From contig CAWGKQ010000012.1 of assembly GCA_963823245.1 (NCBI GenBank), positions 1-64,000 on the forward strand: a DNA stretch of 64,000 nt. The letters are read 5' to 3'. Below are positions 37,701 through 47,900 of the stretch, one piece after another. Source of the DNA: JAWVFM01 sp963823245. GTDB taxonomy: Bacteria > Actinomycetota > Thermoleophilia > Solirubrobacterales > 70-9. The position numbers and the translations under genes are program-made. Position 1 is the stretch's first letter; every line of letters starts with the position of its first letter. The notes under the pieces are model-generated. The model was not told the origin of the DNA. It did no database searches and saw nothing but the letters and a program-made list of their open reading frames with translations.

Positions 37701-39475
37701 TGCTGCCCCCTCTCTCCGATCTCCTTGATCGCCTCGTCGAGCCCGGCGCGCAGGCCGTCGAGCAGCTTCGGCTCCTCGACCAGCACACCGACGTCCGTCT
37801 CGAGCGCCGCCTCGCCCAGGCGCGTCTCCTCGAAGGCGGCGGTTGTCACCTCTGGCGCCAGCACCTGGGCCACGACCTCGGCGTCCACGCCCAGTCCGGC
37901 GGCGATGACGGGCGCGTCCTTCTCGCTCAGGAGGTGTTCGACGTCGCCGGGCACGACGCGGGGGAGGCGCTCGGTCTCGCCGCCGAGGGCGGTCAGCACC
38001 CCGGCGCCGAGCCGCCGTGCGAGGGCCTCCTGAACCTCCCCGACGCGCTCGAGCAGCCCGATGTGGTCGAGCACGCTGCGGGCCCGGTTGACGAGGTAGC
38101 CGGAACGCCGCCAGGCCTGGAGCTCTGCGAGGAAGCGTGGATCCGCGAGCGCCAGGAGCCGGCCGATCTCGAAGGCCGCCGCCTCGGAGAGGTCCTCGCG
38201 GCGGTCCTCGGCGATGCGGCGCGCCTGGTCGGCCGCCTGGTAGGGGGGCTCGCTGCGGTCACGGCGCCTGATCTCGCGGGGGGTGAAGGCGCCGCGGTAC
38301 CACGCCACCGCCGGCTCCCCGCCACGGGTGAGGTGCGCCAGGCTCGTGTGCCCGGTGGGCGCCATCTCGACCGCCCGCGCCGGCGGCGTGTCGGGCGGCG
38401 GCGGCTGCGGCACCTCCGGCACGGTCCCGAGCAGTCCGTCGTCGAGGTGCGTCATCAGGGACTGGAAGTCGCCGCCCTCGTCGCAGGTGAACTCCCAGTG
38501 GGCGAGCACCGGGAAGCGCGGGGTCCCGATCCGGACATCCGGCTCGAGCTTCGACAGGTCGAGGTCGTGGGACACGAAGCCGGCGAACCGTCCCGCAGAG
38601 CCGGCCGCGCCCGCCTTGGTGGCGAGCCCCGAGGGCGTGGCGGCCCGAGCTGCCCGTTCCCAGCCGAGCGCGGTGACGTCCGTTCCTCCCGGCTCCGCCG
38701 CCGTGAGGAAGGCGCTTGCCCCGCCCGCCCTTGCCGACTCGACCGCGGCGTCGATCCGGTCGCGCGGGAAGAGGCCCGGGTCCCCTTCGATCTCGTCCGA
38801 GAAGGCGCCACCCGGGTCCGGCAGCTCGCCGACCCGGCCCTCGAGGGAGATGAGGTAGGCACCGTACTTCGTCTGCGGGCGCGGGAGCCGGCTTGAGATG
38901 ACGACCGCCACGAAGCCGTCGTCGTCCGAGCTGGCGAGCTCGGTGTCCAGGAGGTTCACCTCGCGCACATGGCAGAGCAGCTCGAGCTCGTCCTCGCGCG
39001 GGAAGACCTTGTCCACCACCGTGCGCGGCACCTCGATCACGTCGCAGCTTCCCGTCTCGCTGACGCCCATGCGCGAGCGGACGTCGGCGGGCATGGCCTG
39101 CTCGATGGGGACCCCGGTGCGGAAGTTGCCCTCGCCATCCGCCAGCACCACGAGCGCGAGCCACGGCGCCCGGGTATCGATCGGGTCGGCCAGCGTCCGC
39201 GGCGCGCGCTCCCAGGGCAGGGTCCGGCGCGTGAGGGCGATCTGGGGGAGCCGGTCGGCGAACGCGCCGACGGCGTTCGGCGGCGGGAAGACGCTCAGCA
39301 CCTCGGCGCCGGCCATGGAGAAGCGAGGCGCATCGACCACGAGATGGCGCTCCACCGGGTCGATGGGACCGCCGTCGGTGATCGACTGCTCCATGCGCAG
39401 GGTGTGGGCGCCCGCGTTCATGGGCGGCCGGATCGACGGGTAGAGGCGCATGCGCCCCTTGGCCGGCGGTGTCAT
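37697..39475 (-). CDS. Hypothetical protein of the Hcp-type operon (592 aa)
   Basis: Start 39475 is chosen because its ATG overlaps the stop of the giant gene (ATGA). The N-terminus MTPPAKGRMRLYPSIRPPMN then MEQSITDGGPIDPVERHLVV is followed by a beta-rich region with VFPPPNAVGAFADRLPQIAL and APWLALVVLADGEGNFRTGV. The second half contains RPQTKYGAYLISLEGRVGEL, WEFTCDEGGDFQSLMTHLDD and a helical C-terminus with VARRIAEDRREDL-like charged helices. No signal peptide or known catalytic residues. The composition suggests a structural protein; homology cannot be stated from memory. Confidence 0.7.
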   Translation of the reverse strand: MTPPAKGRMRLYPSIRPPMNAGAHTLRMEQSITDGGPIDPVERHLVVDAPRFSMAGAEVLSVFPPPNAVGAFADRLPQIALTRRTLPWERAPRTLADPIDTRAPWLALVVLADGEGNFRTGVPIEQAMPADVRSRMGVSETGSCDVIEVPRTVVDKVFPREDELELLCHVREVNLLDTELASSDDDGFVAVVISSRLPRPQTKYGAYLISLEGRVGELPDPGGAFSDEIEGDPGLFPRDRIDAAVESARAGGASAFLTAAEPGGTDVTALGWERAARAATPSGLATKAGAAGSAGRFAGFVSHDLDLSKLEPDVRIGTPRFPVLAHWEFTCDEGGDFQSLMTHLDDGLLGTVPEVPQPPPPDTPPARAVEMAPTGHTSLAHLTRGGEPAVAWYRGAFTPREIRRRDRSEPPYQAADQARRIAEDRREDLSEAAAFEIGRLLALADPRFLAELQAWRRSGYLVNRARSVLDHIGLLERVGEVQEALARRLGAGVLTALGGETERLPRVVPGDVEHLLSEKDAPVIAAGLGVDAEVVAQVLAPEVTTAAFEETRLGEAALETDVGVLVEEPKLLDGLRAGLDEAIKEIGERGQQ

Positions 39476-42400
39476 GCGCTCATCTCCTGTCTTGCCTCCC
39501 AGGTCAGGCGACTCGAGCCGAGCGGCGAGCGCGCGCCCGAGTCGAGCAGCTCCTCGAGCCCGCGGTGCAGCAGCTCCTCGGCCATGACGTCGGGCGGGGC
39601 CGCCGAGCCGATCACCGCCGCCAGCGCCCAACGCTCGTCCGAGGCGACGGTGGCGAGCACGGTGGGCGCCTTGGCGTCGGGCTCGATCCCGAAGACACGA
39701 TGAGTCCGGCTGCCGGCGACGATCGTGCGCGGCTCCGAGCTGTCGCGGCCCGCCCCCTCGAGCCCGAGGGCGAGCCCCTCGAGCTCGGCGTCCACGTCGG
39801 GTGCCGGTTCGAGCGCCACGAGCAGCGAGCGCGTACCCGGCGGCAGCCGGGTGGTGACGGTTGCGCGCCCGGCGACGGCCTCGGCCGCGGGCACCAGCGC
39901 GGCGCTCACCGCCCGGCGGTCGCGGAGGGTGGCCGGTGCAGGCGTCGTCACCACCGCGCCCGGAGCGAGAAACGCGCTCTCCGAGACCTGGTGCAGCCGC
40001 GTGGCCGCGTGCCACCCGGCCGCGGCGGGCCTCGTCTCGCCGCCCTCGGCCCGGCCCTGGCCGGCGACGGCGATCGTGCTCGCGCCCTCCGGCAGCTCGA
40101 GCTCGAAGCCCTCACCGGCGGCGTCGGCCAAGAGCTCGCCGCCCCGGTTGAGCGCAACCGCCCAGGCAAGCTGGTCTCCTGTCACCGTGAGGACGGGCCT
40201 CGGGTTGTCGGCGTCGAAGGCGGCGTTCGGGAGCTCCCAGACCTGGACGTCGCCGGGCGTGAGCGGGACGGTCTCCCCCTTTTCGAGCTCGACCTCGAGC
40301 CCGCCGAGCGAGGCGGCCAGCGCCTGGGAGGTCCGCAGGCCCGGACGCTGCTCGAGCCAGGCGCCGGCGGCCCGGGTCGCGGGTCCACCGTCCGGCGCCG
40401 CCAGCGTGCCGGCCAGGGCCTGGGCGACCGGAGCGGCGAAGCGCAGTTGCGCGCCGCGGGGAGCCGCCACGCGCGAGAGCGACGGCGGCGCGGCGCGAGG
40501 CAGCGCCGCGAGCTCCTCGGCGACGCTGGTGGCCGCGGAACCGCGAGCGGTGGAAGCGCCGCCGTCGCGCAACAGCGCCCGCAGGCGCGGCGGGAGCACC
40601 CGCCGCTCGGGCGGCCCGGGCTCGTCGGGCTCCGGCAGCGGCTCGACCGCCACCGGGGCCTTGACCGCGTCGATCATCCCCTCGGTCAGCGGCGCCAGGC
40701 GCGGCGGGGCGACGCGCTCGGCGGTGAGGAGCCGTGCGTTCACGCTCAAGAGCTCGGCCGCGCGGCCCAGGATCGCGCCCGCCCGCCGGGGCTGAGCCTC
40801 GGCGTAGGCATCGGCGCGCTGCTCGTCGGCCGCGAACTCCGTACGGTCGGCGACCTCGTCGCCGAATGGGAGCGGCAGCGGGGCTTTCGACTCCTCGAAT
40901 TGGTCCATGCCCACCTCGGCCTCGGGAGCCTCGGGCTCCACCTCGGCGATCAGCACCGCGCCCGTGAAGGCGGGCCGCACCTCGGCCGTCGGCGGCGGGT
41001 CGCCGGGCTGGGAGCGCCAGATGCCCTGCGGGACTTTGGTGGTGACGGGCTCGGGTCGCAGCCGCGCGGTTCGGTCGGCGCCGGCCGCGGCGTCCTCGGT
41101 GAGGCGCAGGTGGTGCCGGGAGGTGACGTTCGGCCTCCGCATCGGCCCCAGGTCGAGGTGCTCGCTGGTCACGGGCGCGAGGCTCGTCTCCGGCGTGATG
41201 TCCCCGAACGCCAACAGGTTGGAGGCGGCCCTGGTCTCGGTGCGCAGCCCGAACTCCGCCGTGACGCGCCAGGGCGTGCCGGGCTTGCCGTCCCCGGGCT
41301 CGCCGCGGCCGGCGCCGGGATCGGGGATCAAGAGGCCCGAGGTGACCGAGGCGCTCATCGTGACGCCGTCCGGGTCGCCCGCGACCAGGTAGCGCTCGAG
41401 GAACTGCTCCCAGCCGATCGCGTCGCGCCCGCTCTCAGGGCCGGTCGAGCCGAAACGGACCGTCACCGAGGTGACGTCGAGGTCGAGGGTGGCCTCGCCG
41501 CGCAGCTGCGGGCCCCAGACGCGGACGTCGGCGCCGATCGACAGCGACAGAGTCACGCCGACGTCGCCGTTGAGGGGGATGTGGACCTTGATCCGGGCTC
41601 CAGCGCTCACCCGCACGAATCCCGAGACGTCGTAGTGGAACGGGTCCCAGGAGACAAGGGCGTCCATTCCGTAGGTGAACGAAGCCCACACCCAACCGGC
41701 GTTGAACGCCGCCTCGAGCCGGCCGCCGGCCATCACGCAGGTGGCGGTGAGCGCGAAGTACGACTCACCCTTGATCGCCAGCACGTCGCTGACCGACCAG
41801 TTGAAGCCGAGCCGGGGGACGTCCGGGAACTTTTCGGGCTTCGCGAACCGGGGGTGGTAGCCGCCGAGCGTGAGGACGAACTGGCCCTCGCGGAACCAGA
41901 TCACGAAGGCGAAGCCACCGGTCAGCCGGCAGGAGGGGTTGAGCAGCCACGAGTTGTCCGTGAGCTGCGCCTGGATCGCGAGCACCATCTCGCGGGTGGA
42001 GAAGCGGGCGCGCAGCGCCAGCTCGATACGCGCCAGCGGCAGCGCCGGCGGGATGTCCATCCGCGAGAGGCCGAGCAGGCTGACCTCGACGCCGTCGCCC
42101 ACCTCCACCGACAGCACGGCGATCGACTCGACAAGCGCGAAGGAGCGAAAGCGGACCCCGGCCGCGCCCCAGAAGGTCCCGCGGGCGGGCGGGAACTCCT
42201 GCCCCAGGCGCTGGAGGGCGGACATCGGGTCGGCCGCGAAGGGTGACGAGGAGTCCATCGCCGCGACCAGCGAGAAGCGCGGCACTTCGTTGACGTCCGC
42301 CGGCAGCACCAGGCGGCGGTTGAGCCCGAAGCCACCGCCGAGCCCTGTGATGAAGAACGCGGGCGGGCCCCCGATCGGGAACGACACCGCCGCGAACACG

Positions 42401-44928
42401 AACAGCGAGCTGTACGTGCGGCTCGCGCCCGGGGACTCGGGCAGCTCGGCGTAGCCGCCGACCGCGGCGAGCTGGAACTGGCCCGCCTTGACCTGGAGCA
42501 TGCCCACGTAGTCCGGCGGCGCGGGCGGCGCCCCGGGGCGCTTGCGCAGCCCACCCGCGAGGGCGAGCGCGCCCCCCTGATAGCCGACCGCGAGGCCGGC
42601 AAGGTCGATCTCCCACTCGGCGAGCGAGAGCGGCCGCCGCCAGGGGACGGACAGCGAGAGGTCGTCGACGCCCACGCTGAGGCCGGCGAGCGAAACGCCG
42701 CCGTCCAGCAGGAAGCGTGCCCGGTCGACGGGCTCCGTGCCCACGCCCACCTGCTCCACGTAGAGGGGCCCGAAGCGCTTCTGGATCGGCAGCCACCAGG
42801 GCCCGTCCCCCTCGCCCGCGGAGAACGACACCCGCGCCGGCTGCGCCCCCTCGCGGAGGATGACGAGCTGGGGCGAGAAGGCCGGCCGGAGCTCGGTCGC
42901 GTCCCCCGCCGGGCGCTCCTCGGCCTCCCCGGCGAGGATCTTGGCGGCCACCGGATTGCCGCCGCCGGCCGCCCGCCCCAGCGGCACGCCCAGGTTGACG
43001 AGCAGGATCCGCCCGCCGGCGCGGCTGACGCCCGCCCCGTCGCGCTCGTAGACGCCGTGGATCGCGAGCGCGTCGATCGAGGCGACGAGGTCCACCAGGT
43101 GGCCGCCGTCCTCGCCGAGCGCGCGCAGCCCGAGGCCGCGGATCCGGATCGCGGGGTCGACCTGCGCCTCGTCGCCGCCGCCCGTGGGAAGCGAAACCAC
43201 GAAGAGCTCGACCCCCGCGTCGCCGGAGGCGAAGCGCTCGGTGCTCGTCTCGAGCTGGAGCCGGATCCCGCCGGCCGCGAACAGCTCCAGCGGCTCCGGC
43301 AGCGTCAGCCGAGCCCCGTAGCGGGTGCGCCCGCCGCCGGCATCCTCGTGGATGAGCTGGACGCGGAAAAGCAGCCCGATCGGCGTCAGGGGCGCCGTGA
43401 GCGCCTCCGCGAGCCGGGCGACGAGCGCGAACGCATTCGTCGGTAGGCGCGAGGTCTCGAGCGCCTCCGGCGCCAGCTCGTACCCGCCGCCGCCCGGCCG
43501 GGCGAGGATGCCGGCACCGACCAGCACGTCGCCGAGCGTGGCGCTCGTGCCGGACAGCGGCTTGTCGAGGCGGGCGACCACCGGCGCCGCCTCAAGCAGC
43601 ACGTCGGTGGCGAGCGGCACCAGGTAGACCCGAACGGCGGCGGCCGCGCAGGGCCCGAGGTCGGATGAGTCCGGGCCCGCGGCGGGGCGGCAGCAGAGCT
43701 CCACCCCGCCGCCGGTGAAGGGGAGCTTGGCGACGAGCGCCCGGCGATCGGAGGCGCCCGAAGGGGCGAGCCAGACGCCGGCCTCAGCTCCCGCAAGGCT
43801 CACGCCCGCCAAGGGCAGGAATGACACCGCCCCGAGCCTCAGCAGGGTGGCGTCCGTCACCTCGGCGGCGAGCTCGAGGACGTCGACCCCCGCGTCGGTG
43901 ACGCAGGCGCGCCCGCTCAGCTCGAGCCCGGCGACGGGAGCCGCACCGGCCACGATGGCGCAGAGCCTGAGCGGCCCGGCGGCGGGGACCTCCAGCGTGA
44001 GGCTGACGTGGGCGAGCGGCCCCACCTCGATCGACGGGGGAGGCCCCGGCGCGGCGACGGCACCCGCGGCCGGGACCACCGCGTTGACGAGGTCGGCCAG
44101 ACGTGGCAGCGCGGCAGCCGCGTGAGCGCGTGTGTGCGTCCACGGGTCGGCCGCGAAGGAGCGCAGTGCCGCCGCATCGAAGCGGCCGCTGCTCCGCAGG
44201 GCCAGGGCGTCACCCGCGTCGCGCACCGCCGGCCCGATCGGTGGAGCGCTCTCGGCGACGGCATCGAGGACGCTGGGCAGGATCGCCTGGAGCGCGGCCC
44301 CGGGGTCGAGTCCGCTGAGCGCGCCCAGCCCGCCGGCGGCCGGCAGGAGCGGGATCACGGCCTCCGAATCGCCTGGCACGAGACGGACGCGCAGGCGGGC
44401 GCTCGCCTGATGCCCGTCGAAGCTGGCGTCGAGCGCCAGCGAGTCGATCGCGGTGAGGTTGCGCAGGCGCAGCGTTGCCGACAGCTCCGGGGTCACGAGC
44501 GGGCCGGGGGCGATACGCAGCACGAGCCCGCCGTCCAGCTCCGCGTTCGCGCCGCCGACCGGAGCCTCCCAGTCGACGCTCACCAGCGCGTCGTCGCCGT
44601 CGGCGGCGGTGGTGGCGCGAAGGCCCCACGGGAGCGGCAGCGCGCCGGCGGCTGCGGTCGGGGCGACCAGGCCCCGCAGCGCGTCCAGCAGGTGGGTGAG
44701 CGCAGCCGGGGTGCCGGCCACGTCGGGGCGGGCCAGCCAGTCGCCGGGATCCTTCAAGAACGGCGCCGGGTTCAGGACCGACGAGCGGCGCAGCGCCAGG
44801 GCGCTCAGCAGCGGGTCGAGCGCAGGCTCTCGCGCCCGCGCCCACTCGAGCGCGATCCGGAGCAGCTCGCCGAATAGCAGCAGGCCACCCCGGCGGGAGA
44901 GCGCCGGGGCGTCTGAAACGGGCAGCAA
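39472..44928 (-). CDS. DUF6603-like giant protein, C-terminal part (after a frameshift)
   Basis: An open frame of 1,818 codons. Its apparent TTG start at 44928 has no ribosome binding site, and the frame stays open with sensible protein (SLEAGLDSARADPLALTLDG) back to about 44990. There it meets the end of sense in the upstream frame, so the two are one gene interrupted by a frameshift. The part around residues 700-1250 (SLFVFAAVSFPIGGPPAFFI, GLGGGFGLNRRLVLPADVNE, FALTATCVMAGGRLEAAFNA, FTYGMDALVSWDPFHYDVSG) resembles the DUF6603 region: long amphipathic beta-strands like a beta-groove or lipid-transfer protein. The C-terminal 450 residues are Pro/Glu/Ala-rich. The role is unknown. Confidence 0.75.
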   Translation of the reverse strand: MLPVSDAPALSRRGGLLLFGELLRIALEWARAREPALDPLLSALALRRSSVLNPAPFLKDPGDWLARPDVAGTPAALTHLLDALRGLVAPTAAAGALPLPWGLRATTAADGDDALVSVDWEAPVGGANAELDGGLVLRIAPGPLVTPELSATLRLRNLTAIDSLALDASFDGHQASARLRVRLVPGDSEAVIPLLPAAGGLGALSGLDPGAALQAILPSVLDAVAESAPPIGPAVRDAGDALALRSSGRFDAAALRSFAADPWTHTRAHAAAALPRLADLVNAVVPAAGAVAAPGPPPSIEVGPLAHVSLTLEVPAAGPLRLCAIVAGAAPVAGLELSGRACVTDAGVDVLELAAEVTDATLLRLGAVSFLPLAGVSLAGAEAGVWLAPSGASDRRALVAKLPFTGGGVELCCRPAAGPDSSDLGPCAAAAVRVYLVPLATDVLLEAAPVVARLDKPLSGTSATLGDVLVGAGILARPGGGGYELAPEALETSRLPTNAFALVARLAEALTAPLTPIGLLFRVQLIHEDAGGGRTRYGARLTLPEPLELFAAGGIRLQLETSTERFASGDAGVELFVVSLPTGGGDEAQVDPAIRIRGLGLRALGEDGGHLVDLVASIDALAIHGVYERDGAGVSRAGGRILLVNLGVPLGRAAGGGNPVAAKILAGEAEERPAGDATELRPAFSPQLVILREGAQPARVSFSAGEGDGPWWLPIQKRFGPLYVEQVGVGTEPVDRARFLLDGGVSLAGLSVGVDDLSLSVPWRRPLSLAEWEIDLAGLAVGYQGGALALAGGLRKRPGAPPAPPDYVGMLQVKAGQFQLAAVGGYAELPESPGASRTYSSLFVFAAVSFPIGGPPAFFITGLGGGFGLNRRLVLPADVNEVPRFSLVAAMDSSSPFAADPMSALQRLGQEFPPARGTFWGAAGVRFRSFALVESIAVLSVEVGDGVEVSLLGLSRMDIPPALPLARIELALRARFSTREMVLAIQAQLTDNSWLLNPSCRLTGGFAFVIWFREGQFVLTLGGYHPRFAKPEKFPDVPRLGFNWSVSDVLAIKGESYFALTATCVMAGGRLEAAFNAGWVWASFTYGMDALVSWDPFHYDVSGFVRVSAGARIKVHIPLNGDVGVTLSLSIGADVRVWGPQLRGEATLDLDVTSVTVRFGSTGPESGRDAIGWEQFLERYLVAGDPDGVTMSASVTSGLLIPDPGAGRGEPGDGKPGTPWRVTAEFGLRTETRAASNLLAFGDITPETSLAPVTSEHLDLGPMRRPNVTSRHHLRLTEDAAAGADRTARLRPEPVTTKVPQGIWRSQPGDPPPTAEVRPAFTGAVLIAEVEPEAPEAEVGMDQFEESKAPLPLPFGDEVADRTEFAADEQRADAYAEAQPRRAGAILGRAAELLSVNARLLTAERVAPPRLAPLTEGMIDAVKAPVAVEPLPEPDEPGPPERRVLPPRLRALLRDGGASTARGSAATSVAEELAALPRAAPPSLSRVAAPRGAQLRFAAPVAQALAGTLAAPDGGPATRAAGAWLEQRPGLRTSQALAASLGGLEVELEKGETVPLTPGDVQVWELPNAAFDADNPRPVLTVTGDQLAWAVALNRGGELLADAAGEGFELELPEGASTIAVAGQGRAEGGETRPAAAGWHAATRLHQVSESAFLAPGAVVTTPAPATLRDRRAVSAALVPAAEAVAGRATVTTRLPPGTRSLLVALEPAPDVDAELEGLALGLEGAGRDSSEPRTIVAGSRTHRVFGIEPDAKAPTVLATVASDERWALAAVIGSAAPPDVMAEELLHRGLEELLDSGARSPLGSSRLTWEARQEMSA

Positions 44929-47900
44929 GGCGATCCCGTCGAGCGTGAGCGCGAGCGGATCCGCCCGGGCGCTGTCGAGGCCGGCCTCGAGAGAGGGCCG
45001 TCGCGCTGCCGCTCAGGCGTCCGTCGGCCTCGAGCGTCAGCTCAGCGCTCACGGGTGGCGCCGAGGCCCGGAGGGTGGCGTGCGGCGCCGGCTGCGGCGC
45101 CAGGGCCAGGGTCACCCCGGCGGCCAGCGGCAGGGCGAGGCTGCCGTCGGCGGCGGGCGCGGGCGCCCCGAGCAGCGCGGCGAGGGCGGCCGGCAGGGCG
45201 GAGCCGGGCGCTGCGAGGCGCTCCCGGAGCACGCCCGCGGGGTCGAGCAGCAGCCGCTCGAGCGCGGCCGGCACCACGGTGACGGTGCGGTCGCCGGCGA
45301 CCTCGACGAGGTCGAGCGCGGTGAGCAGGTCCCCGAGGGCGGCGAGCGGCCCCGTCGCCGGCAGCGGCCCCAGGCCGCGGGCGAGCTCGCCTATCAGGAC
45401 GCGCGCCTCGGGCGACAGCGAATCGGCGCCGATCGCCCACTCGCGGGCCCGGACGCCCAGGACCGAGGCTTCGTGGAGCACGAGGCGCGCCTCCAGCTCG
45501 CGCGGCTCCAGGCGCGCGTCGAGCTCGGCCTCGGCCCAGCGGACGCGCGGTCCCGGTCCCTGGCCGGCGTCGCCGGCGAGCCACCCGCCGTCCCGCTGGA
45601 CGGTGGCCCGGGCGCGAAGGCGGCGCTCGGGCCCCAGGTCGAGTCGCAGCCCGGCGGGCCCCGCTGCGTGGCGCAGCCCGAACCCGACCGCTGCCGGCTC
45701 GCGCGAGAGGGGATCGAAGCCGCCGAGCCGCGAGGCGGCGGTCTCGAGCGCCGCCCGCAGGAGGCCCGCGAACGCGTCGGGATCGGTCTGACCGACCACG
45801 GCGACGGCCGCGGTCACGCCGGAATGGAGCGGGCCGAACGGCGGCGGGACGAAGTCGGCGCCCGGCCAGGGGTCGCGGCGGGCGCGCCCGTCTGGCCCGG
45901 GAAGCCAGCCGTCGGCGGCGACCTCGGGGCCCCGCAGCACGTCGCCGAGCGGGGCGTCAGGGTCCCCGACCAGATCGCGCAGCCCGAGCAGGGCGCGAAG
46001 GGCCTCGGCCAGGTCGCCGGGCGCGAACACGTCGAGCGCGGCTCCCGCGTGGGGCGTTCCGACCGTCACGAGGTGGCTGACGCCGTCCTCGGCCGCCAGC
46101 GCCCTGGCGGCGAGGCCGGCCGTGGAGTGGGCGATCAGGCAGACGGGGCCGCCGGCCGCGGCCCGGATAGCGCCGAGCGCGCGGCGGGTGCGGTCGACGA
46201 CGCCGGCGAACCCGCCCGCGGCGTCGCGCGTGGGGAGCAGGAGGTGCCACGGCCCGGACGCCGGGATCCCGGAGAGATCGAAGCCCTCGGGTGGTAGTCC
46301 GGGCGAGGTGAGGTCGATCTCCGCGGTCTGCCCCGGGAACGGATGCACGCCTGGGAGCGGGGCGCACAGGTACACGTGTCGGCCCGCCGGCGGAGCGCCG
46401 GCCGGCAGGTCGGCGGGATCGAACGCGGCCGGCAGGTCGAGGTGGCCGGCGGCGACGCTGACGGTGCTCCAGGGGCCGCCGGCCGGTGCCGCATCCGCGG
46501 CGCGGACGATGCCGTCGCCCTGCTCGAGGCGGCTGCGAAGTGCGGCGAGCTGGTCCGCGAGCAGGGGGCGGGCGGCGAGCAGGTCGTCCAGCTCCGGGAC
46601 GAATACGGCGGCGCGGGCGAGCAGCTCGGCGGCGTTGTCGGCGTCGACGATAGCCGGGAGCAGGTGGTCGACCAGCTCGGGGGTCGCGGCGAGCGAGGGC
46701 CCGTCCGGCTCGAGCCACAGGAGCAGCTCCGGCGCGCTGGCGAGCGGACGAAGCGCCCAGGGATCGTCCGGGGTGCCGGAGCCCGAGAGCGTCCCGTCGG
46801 AGAGCCACGCGAGGGCCGGAAGGGCCTGCTCGGAGCGCAAGAGCTCGCCGCCCCAGAGCTGCAGCGCGCCGACCGGGTCGCCGACCAGCAGCTGGAGCGA
46901 GAGGCGCGGAAGAAGGCCCGGGTCGAGGCTGAGCTCGACCTCCGGAAGCTGCGGCGGCCGTACGCTGACCGGCGCCGCGCCCGGCACCCAGCCGGCGAGC
47001 AGCGCGAGTCGGGCGAGAGGGCCACCGAGCGCTTCGAGCGCCTGGCCGGCGAGGCTCTCGAGCGCCTCCCAAGGCAGCTCGGCCGGATCGGCGGGCAGAC
47101 CGGTGCCGTCCCAGTCGATCTCGGGCAGCGGGGCCTCCGTCCCGTCGATCCGAAGCCTGGGCTGCTCGATGCGAACGCGGGGCTGCATGCCCGTTCCCGC
47201 GGTCCAGGCGATGCCAGCCGACACCGAGCGGGCGAGCAGCGCGACGGGTCCGGGGTCGAGGACGAGTCCCTCCGCGAGGGTGGCGGCCAGCGAGTGCGCC
47301 GGCGCCCAAGCGGTGGGGCCCGGGAGGGCGAGCGACAGCAGCTCCGAGCGGGCCTCCAGCGTGAGCTGCTTCCCGCCGATCGCCAGCGGCGCCAGAGCGG
47401 CTCGCGCGCCGAGGTGAAGCCGCGGGCCTGCGTCGCTCCAGGCGAGGAGGTCGACGCTCCCGCGGGCGTCCTGCGCAAGCCGCACAACCCAGGGGCTTGT
47501 TGCCGTTCCCGAGCCGGTCACGGTCGCCGCGGGCAGCCCCGCAGCGCGCACGAGCACCGCCAGCTCCCGCGCCAGGCGGGCCCAGGCTCCCGCCTGGGCG
47601 AGGACCGCGACGTGGTAGTCGGCCACCGCCCGCACCGGATCGGCGAGCAGCCGGGCGGGCTCGACCAGGGGCGGCCAGATGTCCCCCGCCGCCACGCCTT
47701 CCGGGCGGACGAGCCCAGAGAGGGCTGCGAGCGCGCGTCCTTCCGGGCGGGAGGTGAGGGCGCTCGTGAGCGCGCCGGCCAGGTCGGCGACCGCGCCGGC
47801 GACCGCATCCGCGGAGGTGAGGTCGATCAGCTCATGAGGCGTCCCGTCGATCGACGCGTTGCGCGCCTCGAGCACGGGCACCGGCGCCCGCCGCTCGTCG

